Source: Paramoeba atlantica (taxonomy: Eukaryota > Discosea). From it: a stretch of 64,000 nucleotides of DNA. The number at the start of each line of letters is the position of its first letter. The first letter of the stretch is position 1. Where the stretch lies: positions 372,001 to 436,000 of the forward strand of contig CDRNVI010000029.1 in the NCBI GenBank assembly GCA_977017575.1, given 5' to 3'. The notes below the pieces were generated by a model. The model was not told the DNA's origin, did no database searches, and saw only the letters and a program-made list of their open reading frames with translations. The position numbers were made by a program, and so were the translations under genes. Below are positions 9,194 through 19,283 of the stretch, one piece after another.

Positions 9194-9763
9194 ATGAGTC
9201 CCGAACCTTGCCCAGCTTCACTGTTTGAATTCTACGAAAGGGGGAAGCAAGAAGCATATCGACGAACGGAAGAACAGTGCATCTCCGCTCGAGAAAAGCG
9301 TTTGTGGTACTCAGCCGCAACAGGGCTTGTTACAATTTTTATAACCGGAGCTTACCTGAATTACATGTTAATTCGGGCTGAAAAGCGAGCCAAAGATCTA
9401 AATACACAGCTAATATCGGGACTTGCCGAACGCAACGCACAGTTGCGGCAGGAAAGGAAAAAAGTATTAGCCTTAAGAACTGCTATTGACGATATCTCTA
9501 CACTTTCGGAGCAGCAGAAGGAGGAAATCAATGGCCTTCGTACCGAGAGACTTGTCGAGGGATACCGTCAGAGACATCACGTACGAGAAAAGTTTAATCT
9601 CCGTCTCAATCAAGTGCGAATAATGAACGAACGAAGCAGAGATCAAATAATACTTCATCAAACTAGAAATAAGTACGATTGTTTTGTTCTTAAACGAGAC
9701 GTGCTTAAAGCTTGTTGCTATTCTATGTCGACAGCATTCTGTATATTATCTTTTATACGATAA
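9194..9763 (+). CDS. unknown single-pass membrane protein with coiled coil
   Basis: 189 residues from ATG 9194, the first in-frame ATG; the frame is open further upstream (to about 9095) but without an ATG. Residues 1-37 are mixed polar. A membrane segment follows at about residues 42-58 (SAATGLVTIFITGAYLNY). The rest is a long Glu/Arg/Leu-rich coiled coil (about 65-150) with repeated ELR/QLR patterns. A second hydrophobic stretch sits at the very C-terminus (SMSTAFCILSF). I do not recognise the family. A membrane-anchored coiled-coil protein in this setting could be mitochondrial, but that is a guess. Confidence 0.5.
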   Translation: MSPEPCPASLFEFYERGKQEAYRRTEEQCISAREKRLWYSAATGLVTIFITGAYLNYMLIRAEKRAKDLNTQLISGLAERNAQLRQERKKVLALRTAIDDISTLSEQQKEEINGLRTERLVEGYRQRHHVREKFNLRLNQVRIMNERSRDQIILHQTRNKYDCFVLKRDVLKACCYSMSTAFCILSFIR

Positions 9764-10054
9764 ATCGCCTTTTGTGCAGCTAGTACATTACCACACACAT
9801 CTGCACCAGTAGTAGACTGTATTCCTCTCATTATTGAAAACTCCCTCAGTTCATTGTAGGGCGATAAATTATTGGATGATAACCATATTCCTTTGTTTCT
9901 CGCATTTTTTGAATCCATATACCACCCACTTAGATTTCGGAACCCCTCTATGCAATTAGGAGAGATGCTGCAGAACTCCTTTTGGAACTCGTCGAAATGA
10001 TCTCGTCGAAATGAAGGGGTCCGTGGTGAACTGAGCAATAGTAATAAAAATACG

Positions 10055-11779
10055 ATGAAGTCGACTGCGACAGCAGCACTCTCACAGGCTCCTCTTGCGT
10101 TTTACGCCACTGAGTACGCGCTTCGTAAAAGAATACTTCCGCAGTACTCCACAAAAGATATTCGAAAAGTTTCTCAAACTGATGGCATTCAAGGATCGAG
10201 TGTTACAGGCGTAGAGAAGACTACATTAGAGAACCACTGCAGTTCTTTCTTCCGAATCAAAGAGAATTCTGTAAATGGTACTAATAAAGTACATAAGTTT
10301 GGTGCTGAACATTCCTGCGAATATTCCTTAATTTATGCTGGTGATATTTTGGAACATTTAACAAAACAAAGTCCTCTTGACATTTTTGAATTGGCGGGAT
10401 TACAACCAACTGGATCCACACAAAGCGATTTGTTGCATCTTTTTCGCCGAATCGTTGTTCATCACAAGAAAGCTCCTAGTGATGTGTTGCGCTCCTGTGC
10501 ACAAGAGATTATGGGCTACCTCAGACTGAAAGAGGTAACCAACATCCAAATGGATGACATTGTTTGTGTTATTGATGCCTTCGCTTATTTAAAAATCTTA
10601 GATGAATACTGGTCCTGTTTTCTACAAGCTGCCGAATGGGTGATAGAGCACGAAGCCGAATTGTGTAGAGCACACCTCGCACCAGTGGGATACGCATTAA
10701 TAGAGCTGTACAGTAATCACACAAAAACCCAAAAGCAAGTTTTTCAATGCCTGTTAAGCAGCATTCTGCAGAGGGCAAAATTATTTTCCACTATGTACAT
10801 TGAGCGTCATGACGAAATTAATTTCAACGAGCACCTACTAGGAAACCTGACAATTAAAGGAGGATGCACAACTCTGCTGCACGACGACGGCATATCGCTG
10901 GACCGTAAAAATCACGCGCGTCATGTTCCACAAAAAACTAGCCTACTCACAGTTCACGAAATGGCTATATTGTCCAACGCCGTTCATCTTCTCGAATTAT
11001 CACAATACGAGATGACGTTTCTTAACTCATGTACACAGCAATTGATACGTTCGTTGGATTATTGCTCTGTCATAGACCTGAGCTGCATATTATACTCCGT
11101 TGTGCAGGCCTCTCTGACAAACTCGGGAACGGCCCTGGTTGTACACGATCAGTATGCGGCAGATATCCGATCAAGTTTAGCTTCATGTGAAAGAAGGACG
11201 TATGAATTGTCCTGCAATATGGACCTTCCGTCACTTTGCTTTACACTTGACGCCTACAGTTACGTACCAGTGCTTAGTGTTGATACTTGTTCTTCATTAT
11301 GCGATAGAGTACTTCAACTGTGGACCGGTCGAATCCCAGAATCAAGCTATTCACACAGTCTTCCTGTATCTCTTATTCGTCTATTAACATTTTTTGAGTT
11401 CAAGACAGGTTTTCCTACAACGAAGGACCTTCATATTTCAATAAATACAATCAAAGATGCGACGTGCATGGTCGCGAGTACATTTTCTTCAATAGAATAT
11501 CGATTTGAGAATGATCACTTGTACTTTCTTCTCTACGAACTGCTACAATACTTTGAAAATTTTGACAAGACCTTCTGGTCTTCGAATGAGGAGACTGTAT
11601 CTATGCAACGGAACCCACAAAGTATATTATTTTCTCTCCTTGATGTGGTCATACGACGCTTGTATAAATCACTTAATAGCGTAATATCTAACCCAAGTAT
11701 GAAAAAGAAATATCTTTCTCTGCTTCAATCTGCGACAACACGAAAACTTTGCTCCCGTCATTTTTACAAAAAATGTTGA
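10055..11779 (+). CDS. organellar helical-repeat (RAP/HPR-like) protein, unknown target
   Basis: 574 residues from ATG 10055. The N-terminus (MKSTATAALSQAPLAFYATE then YALRKR) is Ala/Ser/Arg-rich with no acidic residue in the first 19, like a mitochondrial presequence. The body is nearly all alpha-helical with repeated units such as DIVCVIDAFAYLKILDEYWS and MAILSNAVHLLELSQYEMTF, the style of heptatricopeptide/OPR/FASTK-type repeats found in organellar RNA-binding proteins. No C-terminal RAP domain could be confirmed. The protein at 40774-41856 is built the same way. Kinetoplastids have many such factors for mitochondrial RNA processing and ribosome assembly, so this is the favoured class, by inference. 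Confidence 0.5.
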   Translation: MKSTATAALSQAPLAFYATEYALRKRILPQYSTKDIRKVSQTDGIQGSSVTGVEKTTLENHCSSFFRIKENSVNGTNKVHKFGAEHSCEYSLIYAGDILEHLTKQSPLDIFELAGLQPTGSTQSDLLHLFRRIVVHHKKAPSDVLRSCAQEIMGYLRLKEVTNIQMDDIVCVIDAFAYLKILDEYWSCFLQAAEWVIEHEAELCRAHLAPVGYALIELYSNHTKTQKQVFQCLLSSILQRAKLFSTMYIERHDEINFNEHLLGNLTIKGGCTTLLHDDGISLDRKNHARHVPQKTSLLTVHEMAILSNAVHLLELSQYEMTFLNSCTQQLIRSLDYCSVIDLSCILYSVVQASLTNSGTALVVHDQYAADIRSSLASCERRTYELSCNMDLPSLCFTLDAYSYVPVLSVDTCSSLCDRVLQLWTGRIPESSYSHSLPVSLIRLLTFFEFKTGFPTTKDLHISINTIKDATCMVASTFSSIEYRFENDHLYFLLYELLQYFENFDKTFWSSNEETVSMQRNPQSILFSLLDVVIRRLYKSLNSVISNPSMKKKYLSLLQSATTRKLCSRHFYKKC

Positions 11780-11851
11780 GATAATGGCATGCGGATCTAG
11801 CAACAACGATATACAAACGATGTACCATGTTTGTACAGTTTCGTCTTATTT

Positions 11852-11876
11852 AAGATACAGTTTCTGTACCTTGTTG
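11852..11876 (+). other. spliced-leader-like sequence at the 5' end of the LINE
   Basis: 25 bases identical to the minus-strand copy at 333-357. Aligned from memory with the 39-base trypanosome spliced leader, about 24 of the last 30 positions agree, counting back from TTG at 11876 to about 11847; this includes the invariant CAGTTTCTGTAC block. No GT donor, Sm site or promoter follows. The LINE start codon is 47 bases downstream. The similarity between the two LINE copies stops abruptly at 11852, so either the leader is about 25 bases in this organism or both copies are truncated at the same place. Confidence 0.65.
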
Positions 11877-11923
11877 AATTAATTTTCATCTTTTGTACTA
11901 ACTGTTATCACCCCTATAGGGGC

Positions 11924-14557
11924 ATGTCACTCCACACCACTACCTCTGCCCTCCAGGCGCAAGGCGACCTCCCTCGAGGATCTGCTGGCGCAAAATCTTC
12001 ACGCAAGCATACCTTCAACTTCACAGAAAAAAGTGCGATTTCTGTAAAAATAAGACACTCAACTTCCACATCATGGCTCTATTTCCCTGACATCCACGCG
12101 GCGGCTTGTTTTCTAACCAAGAAGAGGCACTTCAATGCCGAAATTTCAGCGGAACTTTCCTTAGCACGAACCCTTGAAACAGGAGCAAAGCGATCTGATG
12201 GTATATTATTAGAAAAATGCACTTTACAAGACTTAATGAACGAGGAAGCATGCGAACATTTCGTATTCCGCGAAATTGCACCGCCACACAGGATATTCCG
12301 GCACACTAGCTGGGCGACAGCACACGCAGACGCATCTCTACAGCTCGATAAACAGTACTCTTGTCCTGGAACCCTTGGACGCGCCATCAAGAAGAAACTG
12401 GCTGGGAACAACATCTCGGGACTTGCGGCGTTCGACCTAATCCACGTCCACACTAAGGAAGTACACGATGAAGGCTCTTGGGAAAGAACTAGGATTGAGT
12501 ACGGCGAACCTTTCCTGATCCGGAAGCACAACCAGGCGGCGGCACAAGGAACGCGGACAGTGCGGGAACAACCTTGTGCCCACCGCTGCTTGAATAAACG
12601 CACCTGTCTCCACCCGTGTTGCAAAGCTGGGATGGAACCCGAGCTCACCAACAATCGTCCAGAGGAACCGGGTGGCCACGCACCAAACAGAAGTCATCCG
12701 CTGCCTCGTCCAACGGACGAACCGACCCCCAACCACGAAGCTCGACCCGGCCGTACTCAACCGTGTGCTCATCGATGTTTGAACAAGCGCATATGCCCCC
12801 ACCAATGTTGCAAGATCAGTATTGACCCCGAACCTATCGACCACCCCTCACCTCACCCAGATATGCAGAGAGCAGATAGTGCAATCCAAAAGTCTGATGC
12901 CAGGCCTGATGCTACACCATGGCTTCGAGATGAACAAACGTCTAGCACATGCGCGACACCTCGACGATCATGTAAACACATTTGCCAAAACAAGCAACAA
13001 TGTAAGCACATGTGTCGCAAGATTGGGGCAAAGATCGACCCTAGAAGACTTGAATCCCTAAACGAAGAAACAACAGTAATTGCCACCCCTCCCTCACCCG
13101 CCCCACGCACTCAGACACCGCCAGACAGGAATCTGCATCACATAACAACGTCGGAAGAACAAGAACACTCGCGCAGGCCCTGCAAGCACGTATGCCGCAA
13201 CAATGCCGAATGCAAACACCAATGTTGTAAGGAGGGAGTACTCAGCCGCCCTCAGGACGCTCGGCAGGAACCCACCCGCTGGAGCCTACGCAACCTCTTC
13301 TCGTGGAATCTGTCTAACAACGAGACAAACGGACAAGCACCTGCTGGTCACAGCGAAAGATCCGTAGCTTCTGAGCCCCAAAGGCAGGTAGAAACCAAAA
13401 TAGGCGCCGCACGGAGTTCACCACGAGATCAGCGCCACGAAAGGCGCTCCACAAATGCCTCCGAAGAAACCCGCATCAATCAGTCTCCACGACAACCAGC
13501 ACATCCACCGGTGAACAACCTAACCTCGGAACCGGCGCCAACCTCCGGAATTGAAAGTAACACACAGACGCTTACCCAGACTCTCCCACCGCGGGGCGGA
13601 CCACGGCAGACCCACGGGCCGAATGACAGCACGATCCTGAACTCACAGAGGAATAGATCTCGAAATGAAAACGTATTAGACCCCGAGACGGCTGAATACT
13701 TGTTAAGCACCACGCGTGCGATCGAAGGAGGTCGGGTCATGATAAGCCTCTCACAGGACCAATGGCAGCTGGCAATAAAGAAGGCCATGGATAGATGTAA
13801 AAAGTACTTAAAGCCTGCATCAACCCCGAGCGAAGCCCTACTACATGCCGAATTACTGACAGCTTGCATGGCGGTCTCGGTTTATGAAGTTGTACGGGAA
13901 CTTGACTCCACCAAAGGGTTCAAATTGCGCTCGAAAATTGGCCATGCGAAACGCCCCACACGACCCCTTAGCTATGACCGCTCTGCGAAGCAACTAGCAG
14001 GACACATCCGTCAACTGAAACGTACTCTTTCCTTTACCCACGGACGCTCAGAAAGGGACCGCTTGATCGGCAACATAAAAGAAGCGACCAAAGCGCACAA
14101 GCTGTACACGGAAGAAGCGAAACTAGTCAGGCAAGAACGAGAGAAACGCTGGATGATGGACAGGTTCCAAAGAAACCCTTGGACAGCAGCCGGAGAGTGT
14201 CTTGACAAGAACGAGCAACTGGTAAATCAGCCGGCAAACTTTCCAGACTGCTCGCAAGCAGCTATCGAAACATTTTTCCAAGAATCGTTAAGCACGGACA
14301 CGGAAGATCATAGTCTACCTCCAACAAACCTCCTTGGCCTGGATCTAGAGAATGCAATGGAATGGGAAGCAATCGACATACCAACCATAGCAGCGGCAAT
14401 CTCCTCGAAACGCCCCTCGGCTGCCCCAGGCTCCGATACCGTGGGAAACGCATTTCTCCGACGCTGCGAAGAGCTCTACCCGTTCATCGCGCAAGTCTTC
14501 AATGACATACTGAAGCATTCGGTCAGCCCTCCCTATTGGAAACAGGCCGTCACCTGA
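11924..14557 (+). pseudogene. LINE polyprotein, N-terminal and early RT part
   Basis: ATG 11924 begins 877 codons before an in-frame TGA; the longer open frame upstream of it lacks an ATG. Residues 1-110 are the domain shared with the left-edge LINE (YFPDIHAAACFLTKK, KRSDGILLEKC). Four repeats follow with the pattern C-x3-C-x5-C-x3-C(C/R)K: CAHRCLNKRTCLHPCCK, CAHRCLNKRICPHQCCK, CKHICQNKQQCKHMCRK and CKHVCRNNAECKHQCCK, separated by 50-55 residues of Pro/Arg/Glu-rich linker. The same motif style occurs near the C-terminus of HFM1/Mer3 helicases, from memory. A basic linker and the N-terminal part of the RT (SAAPGSDTVGNAFLRRC) complete the piece. The frame resumes directly after the TGA. Confidence 0.8.
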
Positions 14558-15487
14558 CTCATCCATAAAGGCGGAGCTCCCAACCAATTGTCCAACTGGA
14601 GACCCATCAGGCTAACGAGCTGCCTTGGTAAGTTACTCCACTCTATTATTGGCCACAGAATCTTGAGCCATGCTGTGACGACAGGAATAATTGACACAAC
14701 CATACAAAAAGGATTTTTGCCAAACGCAAATGGAACTATCGAGCATACCCAGTCACTCTGTGAACTATTGGACTTTCAACGACAGCATAAACGACAATAC
14801 TGCCTTGGTCAATTTGACTTAAAGAACGCGTTTGGTTCTCTCCCGCACTCCATTCTCTTTCAAGTCCTAACGTGGGCAAAGGTATCACCTCAAATCATCG
14901 CGTACATCCGCTCCCTATACCATGATGCGACTATCCGGATCAAATGTTCGGAAGGGCTGACCAAACACATCCCCGTCAAACGAGGTGTTCTCCAGGGCGA
15001 CACACTATCCCCCGTACTATTCAATCTCGCCATGGAAGTGGTTCTACGATATCTCCGATCGAGCTTCCCTAGCTATGGTATTAAATGGGGCAACCAAGAG
15101 TCGTTCTTAAAAGCCTTTGCAGACGATCTGGCTATCATCACGAACTCGGCTGAAGAAATGCAACACGTGACGAACGCCCTGGTGAACATGCTTTCCAGGT
15201 TAGGCATGCGCCTTAACGTACCGAAATGTCGTCTCCAACACATGTCTGTAGCAGAAGGCGGATATAAGACCCACAGACCCCGTATCTTGGCATACGGTGA
15301 GAGTATTCCCAACGTTTGCGACAAAGGAAGTCAGTTCCTAGGTATGACACTCGCGCCGGGGGCCCAACAAGGGAAAGTACTGTTCAAAAGTCTACGAGCG
15401 AAGTTCTGTACTCTGAACGCGGCTGGGCTCTCACCAGCCTGTCTAAGCTTTGGTTACTCTGCACAGACACAACAGTTGAACAGATGA
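14558..15487 (+). pseudogene. LINE reverse transcriptase core
   Basis: Same frame as the upstream piece. SNWRPIRLTSCLGKLL is RT motif 1/2, QFDLKNAF motif A, KRGVLQGDTLSP motif B, and FADDLAI motif C with both catalytic Asp residues present. The frame ends at 15485-15487 after the thumb; the reading frame shifts before this point. Confidence 0.85.
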
Positions 15488-16428
15488 AAAAATCCCGTGA
15501 TCCAGCAGTGCAACAAGCGCTGAGATATCGCATCCGTCGTGAACACGACAAACGTTTTTCCGGACAAGTGCGACCAGTCGTCGAGTTGTACGACCGCAGT
15601 GGAAATCACGCATCGACACCGCAGTACATTGAACATGAATACGAAAGACATCTTTCAGAAGCTGTGCAGCGTCGAGCACCAATCGCGGGGCAGTGGTTTC
15701 GCATGGCTACAGAAGACGACCTCGCGAAAGACTTCGCTGCTGCTCTGTGCAATATTAAAAGTACGTCGCTCTCCAGATTTGCTTCATCTGTTCTGACACA
15801 GACACCGCTTCCGACCTGATCCGCCTTACACCGCTGGGGCCTCAGTTCCCACACGAACCGTAAATGCCCCATTTGCACAGAAGACGTACAAACTGTGCGC
15901 CACGTTCTAACAGGCTGCAAGGCCGCCCTGCAACAGGGGCGGTATACCTTCCGTCACAACCTCATTCTACACGCCCTTGCAGATGCTATTCGACAATCCC
16001 CCGAAACCGCACAGTGTCACTTTGACCTCGCTCACCATCAGAATCCGCAAACCTGGCTGAGCGGGCAAGAAACGTCCCTCCGACCTGATGGATGGGTCCA
16101 ACTTAAGAACGGTTCTGAGTTCATACTCGAACTGACATCTCCGTGGGAGGAAAACTTTATCTCCTCACACGAACGGAAGATGCATAAGTATGGACATATG
16201 TATCTACAAAGGAAAATGTCGAACCCCGCCACATTTCTCCTGGCCATTGAAGTAGGAGCCAGGGGAAAGCTCAACAGCTCAACTCGAGCACTGAACTCCC
16301 TTTTTGGTGGAAACAAGGCCACCGCCTCGCGATGTCGGCAGCATATGGTAACAAGAGCCCTTAGTGGGAGTTTCAAAAATTTTAATGATCGCGACATTGA
16401 GCAGTGGAGTGAGGGCACGTGCTGGTGA
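15400..16428 (+). pseudogene. LINE thumb-to-endonuclease region (RLE)
   Basis: Continues one frame over from the RT core. It is interrupted by TGA at 15817-15819; codons on either side read LPT and SALHRWG, the usual linker just before the finger. The CCHC finger CPICTEDVQTVRHVLTGC is followed by the PD-(D/E)XK-type endonuclease with RPDGWV, the acidic strand LELTSPWEENF and the basic KMHKYGHMY. An endonuclease placed C-terminal to the RT distinguishes this class from APE-type LINEs such as ingi and L1Tc of trypanosomatids. Confidence 0.8.
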
Positions 16429-16560
16429 AGAGTTTTAAAAACCTAGGAGAAACTCGTTTTGTGCGAGGATTGCGTGCTAGTCATGCATCTTCTAGGTATC
16501 AATCTCTGCAGTTTAACTGCATGAATATCAAAAAAAAATCTCTCAAAAAAAGATAGAAAA

Positions 16561-16954
16561 AATTCTATTAAGTGGAATTAAATAAGTAAAAGGAACAAAA
16601 CTAAATACTATAGTTTACTATCGTTTTGTTCTTTTTTCTTACAGGAGCGATACTTGTTTTACAACGAGACGGCCTTTTTGCTACATTTTTCGTGCACGCT
16701 AACCCACGCTATCCTAGCGTTTACGGGCACTTCCTCTTAGCGATACTTTTGATGGGATTAACTCTTGCCGCGGATTGGCACTAATTTGTGACCCACCAAT
16801 GGCTTTTCTTCACGGAAGCCGGGTAAAGCTAGTGTAGGGGGCGGTGTATGATTTATGCTTATATGAGATGTTTATATGGGTATGTCTCTATGTTTTTATG
16901 AGATTATTTTCATCTTCTGAGCTCAATTTGACTTTAGTTTCAATTTTTTAGTTG
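16561..16954. other. intergenic region with a hairpin and acceptor sites
   Basis: Downstream of the LINE. GAACAAAAC at 16593-16601 pairs with GTTTTGTTC at 16623-16631 and is followed by a T-run and CAG, so it is either a small hairpin or part of a splice acceptor. A second T-run ending in AG at 16950-16951 lies three bases before the next ATG. No gene seen. Confidence 0.4.
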
Positions 16955-19093
16955 ATGATAGGAATTGGCGCATTACGACGTACTGGTGGGGTCCTCTTTC
17001 GCCTAAAAATAGAAAAACCGAATTGGTTTCTAAAGGAAACAAGTATGGAGTGTTACGTCGAGAAAGTAAGGCGGAAGCGCCATGAGCTCGAAGGAAAATG
17101 GGGAAAGCATTATATCTCCCATCAACCACTATGGCCTTCGGCTTGGGATATGGAATTCGAAAACACAAACAAACTTGTTCGAGAAAAGCGTGTACTTCAT
17201 TTGAGCGACCCGAAAAGACCCACAGTTGCTCTGGCCGATAAACAGCCGAATACTCAAATAGCAAACACGAATCATGATTCCTCGGTTTCAACACGCTCGG
17301 AGCCATCAGCTCATTTGAGCTTTGTTCCATATCCCAGAATACGTACCGATTCGATCATAACCTCGCAAGTGCCTCTTAAAAGTGAACTAAGTCATGAACA
17401 ATGGGGAGAGCTAGGATTCGACCCGGTGTTATGTGACCGATTGGTTTCTTGTATCGGTTCGAAGCCATCCAAAGCACAGGCACGAATTCTTCCAGTTTTA
17501 CTTAATGAGCAGTGTGATATTTTAATAGCTGCCGGCGAAGGCAGTGGTTTGACTTCTGCGCTGCTGGCTTCGATTGTCCATGGCGTACGTTGTGAGGATG
17601 AAGGACTAAATTTTGTTTTGTGCAGCAGCGTTGAAAGCTGCGAAAAGTTTTACAATCGGTTAATTCATTTCGCAAAACCTTACGGAGGAGCCATAGTGAG
17701 CAGGCACATAGACAGTAAATCAAATTCATGGGCAAAACTTGCACAATACCGTGAAGACGCTGAACAATATGCAGAGGCATTACTCCGTTCGCGACACGAC
17801 CCGGTCGGCCCGATTAGATTGGTTATTACAACTCCTGAGGTGTGGAATGACTTAGAGACTCGTAAGCCAGGTTTGAAATTTAATTCACTGGGCCTCTTGC
17901 GGCGCGTCTATGTTGATGATATCGACAGGCAACTTTGCCTGCCTCCTGAGTATCTTTCGATAAGAGAGATTAAAGAAAGAGATGCCAATCCATCAGCCAT
18001 AGAACTTACACTAGCCTCGATCCACCAGCGACTTTCAGCCCCTACGCGTTCAGCTTGTCAAATTGTGTGTGTAGGCTCTAATGTCTGTACCAAAGCAAAG
18101 AAACATCTCAAAGAGTTATGTTTGAATCCTTTTAATACAAGATACATGCTTTGCATGGAAAGGATACCTTCTACCATTCGTTTTTCACACGTTTTTCATA
18201 GAAGGAAATCCCGATACTCAACCATAATTGATTTAGCTCAACAAATTAAAATACCTGGAAGAATGTTGATTTGTGTAGCGGATAACGATGATGTGATGGA
18301 AGCTCGATTTAAGCTTCGTAGTGAAGGCATGGCAGCGATGCTTTTGGACGACGTGATATTACCAAACAGTTACGGAAGTATTTCGGAGGAAATGGTGTTA
18401 GAGAGACATTTCCAAGGGAAACTCCGCATATCTCTAGACTGGCGCTTTCTTATACTAACGGAAACGCAACTTACATCATTTGGCGGTTTTCCACTTGTGA
18501 GTCACATTGTAGTGGCATGCATCCCACACAATCGATATCAGTACCTTCATTTCTTGCGACCGATATTAGGGTGTGGTAAAAGTGCTTGGTGTATTAATAT
18601 GTGGCCTACTAAAAGTACCCCCCAAGTAGCGGAGATTCTTGGTGAGTTAGATATCGACATTACGCAGAACGCTGTAGACGGAGATGAGTTGCGTTGTATA
18701 TCACCACAAGAGATGGCCCTTCGTGTGGCACCTCCAGAAAGGTGGGATTTGGATCCTCAGAGAAGCGTAATCGACATGTATTGTTCAGAAGAAGACCCGG
18801 TTGCTCGTGCGAATTCTCAACTTTTTCGTCGGGATGACACTTCCACGTCCTACATTCGCGAAGATTACACTCCTTTGAGTCAGCAAAAAAGAGAGTACAA
18901 AAGAGCTAGAAAACTTTTTAGCTCCGTAGGTACGAATTCTGAGCTTTTACATAGAATGATTGAAGGGGAATTTATTAGACCCGACGACGCTAAGCCCACG
19001 AGAAAACTTTGGTCGTGGTTGAAAGCAGGTCAGTCAACTAAAGAACGTAGAGCCCAGGAATATGATGCTGAAAAGCGAACAGGTCTTTTCTAG
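16955..19093 (+). CDS. degenerate DEAD-box helicase-like protein (probable pseudo-helicase)
   Basis: 712 residues from ATG 16955, directly after a TTTTTTAG acceptor. The overall plan is that of a DEAD-box protein: a Q-motif-like region near residues 147-180 (WGELGFDPVLCDRLVS, KPSKAQARILPVLL), motif I near 192, motif II near 320, and a second RecA-like half. The catalytic motifs are altered, however. Motif I reads AAGEGSGLTSA where A-x-TGSGKT is expected, so the ATP-binding Lys is absent. Motif II reads VYVDDID in place of DEAD, and the C-terminal half shows FLRPILGCGKSA instead of HRxGRxGR. The N-terminus is basic (IGALRRTGGVLFRLKIEK), suggesting mitochondrial import. Inactive helicase-like proteins are known in mitochondrial ribosome assembly of trypanosomes, so a structural role there is plausible by inference. 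It ends 37 bases before a transposon. Confidence 0.65.
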   Translation: MIGIGALRRTGGVLFRLKIEKPNWFLKETSMECYVEKVRRKRHELEGKWGKHYISHQPLWPSAWDMEFENTNKLVREKRVLHLSDPKRPTVALADKQPNTQIANTNHDSSVSTRSEPSAHLSFVPYPRIRTDSIITSQVPLKSELSHEQWGELGFDPVLCDRLVSCIGSKPSKAQARILPVLLNEQCDILIAAGEGSGLTSALLASIVHGVRCEDEGLNFVLCSSVESCEKFYNRLIHFAKPYGGAIVSRHIDSKSNSWAKLAQYREDAEQYAEALLRSRHDPVGPIRLVITTPEVWNDLETRKPGLKFNSLGLLRRVYVDDIDRQLCLPPEYLSIREIKERDANPSAIELTLASIHQRLSAPTRSACQIVCVGSNVCTKAKKHLKELCLNPFNTRYMLCMERIPSTIRFSHVFHRRKSRYSTIIDLAQQIKIPGRMLICVADNDDVMEARFKLRSEGMAAMLLDDVILPNSYGSISEEMVLERHFQGKLRISLDWRFLILTETQLTSFGGFPLVSHIVVACIPHNRYQYLHFLRPILGCGKSAWCINMWPTKSTPQVAEILGELDIDITQNAVDGDELRCISPQEMALRVAPPERWDLDPQRSVIDMYCSEEDPVARANSQLFRRDDTSTSYIREDYTPLSQQKREYKRARKLFSSVGTNSELLHRMIEGEFIRPDDAKPTRKLWSWLKAGQSTKERRAQEYDAEKRTGLF

Positions 19094-19283
19094 AAAACAT
19101 TTTGCTCTGAAGTATCCTGTAGCCTATGTAAACCCCTGGCCAAAATGAGGCACCCCCCTCTAAAAATTCGATGCTTTGCTTGTTTGAGCTAATTTCAATG
19201 GCATTTTGCAGATCTCAGTTCGGGATTTATGTCCTCCCACACTTGGTCACTAGTCCTATAGCTATTTATAAAGTGGAAACTAT

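Larger units (their letters stand above)
11852..16560 (+). mobile_element. RLE-type non-LTR retrotransposon (LINE), broken
   Basis: A single long coding region runs from ATG 11924 to the stop at 16426-16428. In order it holds: a unique N-terminal domain; four zinc knuckles (near residues 216, 279, 349 and 419); a reverse transcriptase with motif A QFDLKNAFGSL, motif B RGVLQGDTLSPVLFN and catalytic FADDLAI (near 15117); a thumb/linker; then a CCHC finger (CPIC ... HVLTGC) and a restriction-like endonuclease with RPDGWV and LELTSPWE. This architecture belongs to the R2/NeSL/CRE side of LINEs; CRE elements of trypanosomatids insert into spliced-leader RNA genes. Three lesions are visible: TGA at 14555-14557 and TGA at 15817-15819, both consistent with CGA to TGA changes, and a frameshift between about 15380 and 15480. 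The 3' end is uncertain; A-rich runs lie at 16528-16560. Confidence 0.88.

Noticed and set aside
9718-10154. Minus-strand ORFs between 9718 and 10154
   Set aside because: No recognisable domain, opposite to the direction of all host genes, and partly antisense to the start of the 10055 gene.
11852-11876. A real spliced-leader RNA gene
   Set aside because: No GT donor, no Sm-like site and no small-RNA body follow; a LINE leader and ATG do.
12079-13869. Several minus-strand ORFs within the LINE
   Set aside because: Shadows of the LINE coding strand with no recognisable domain.
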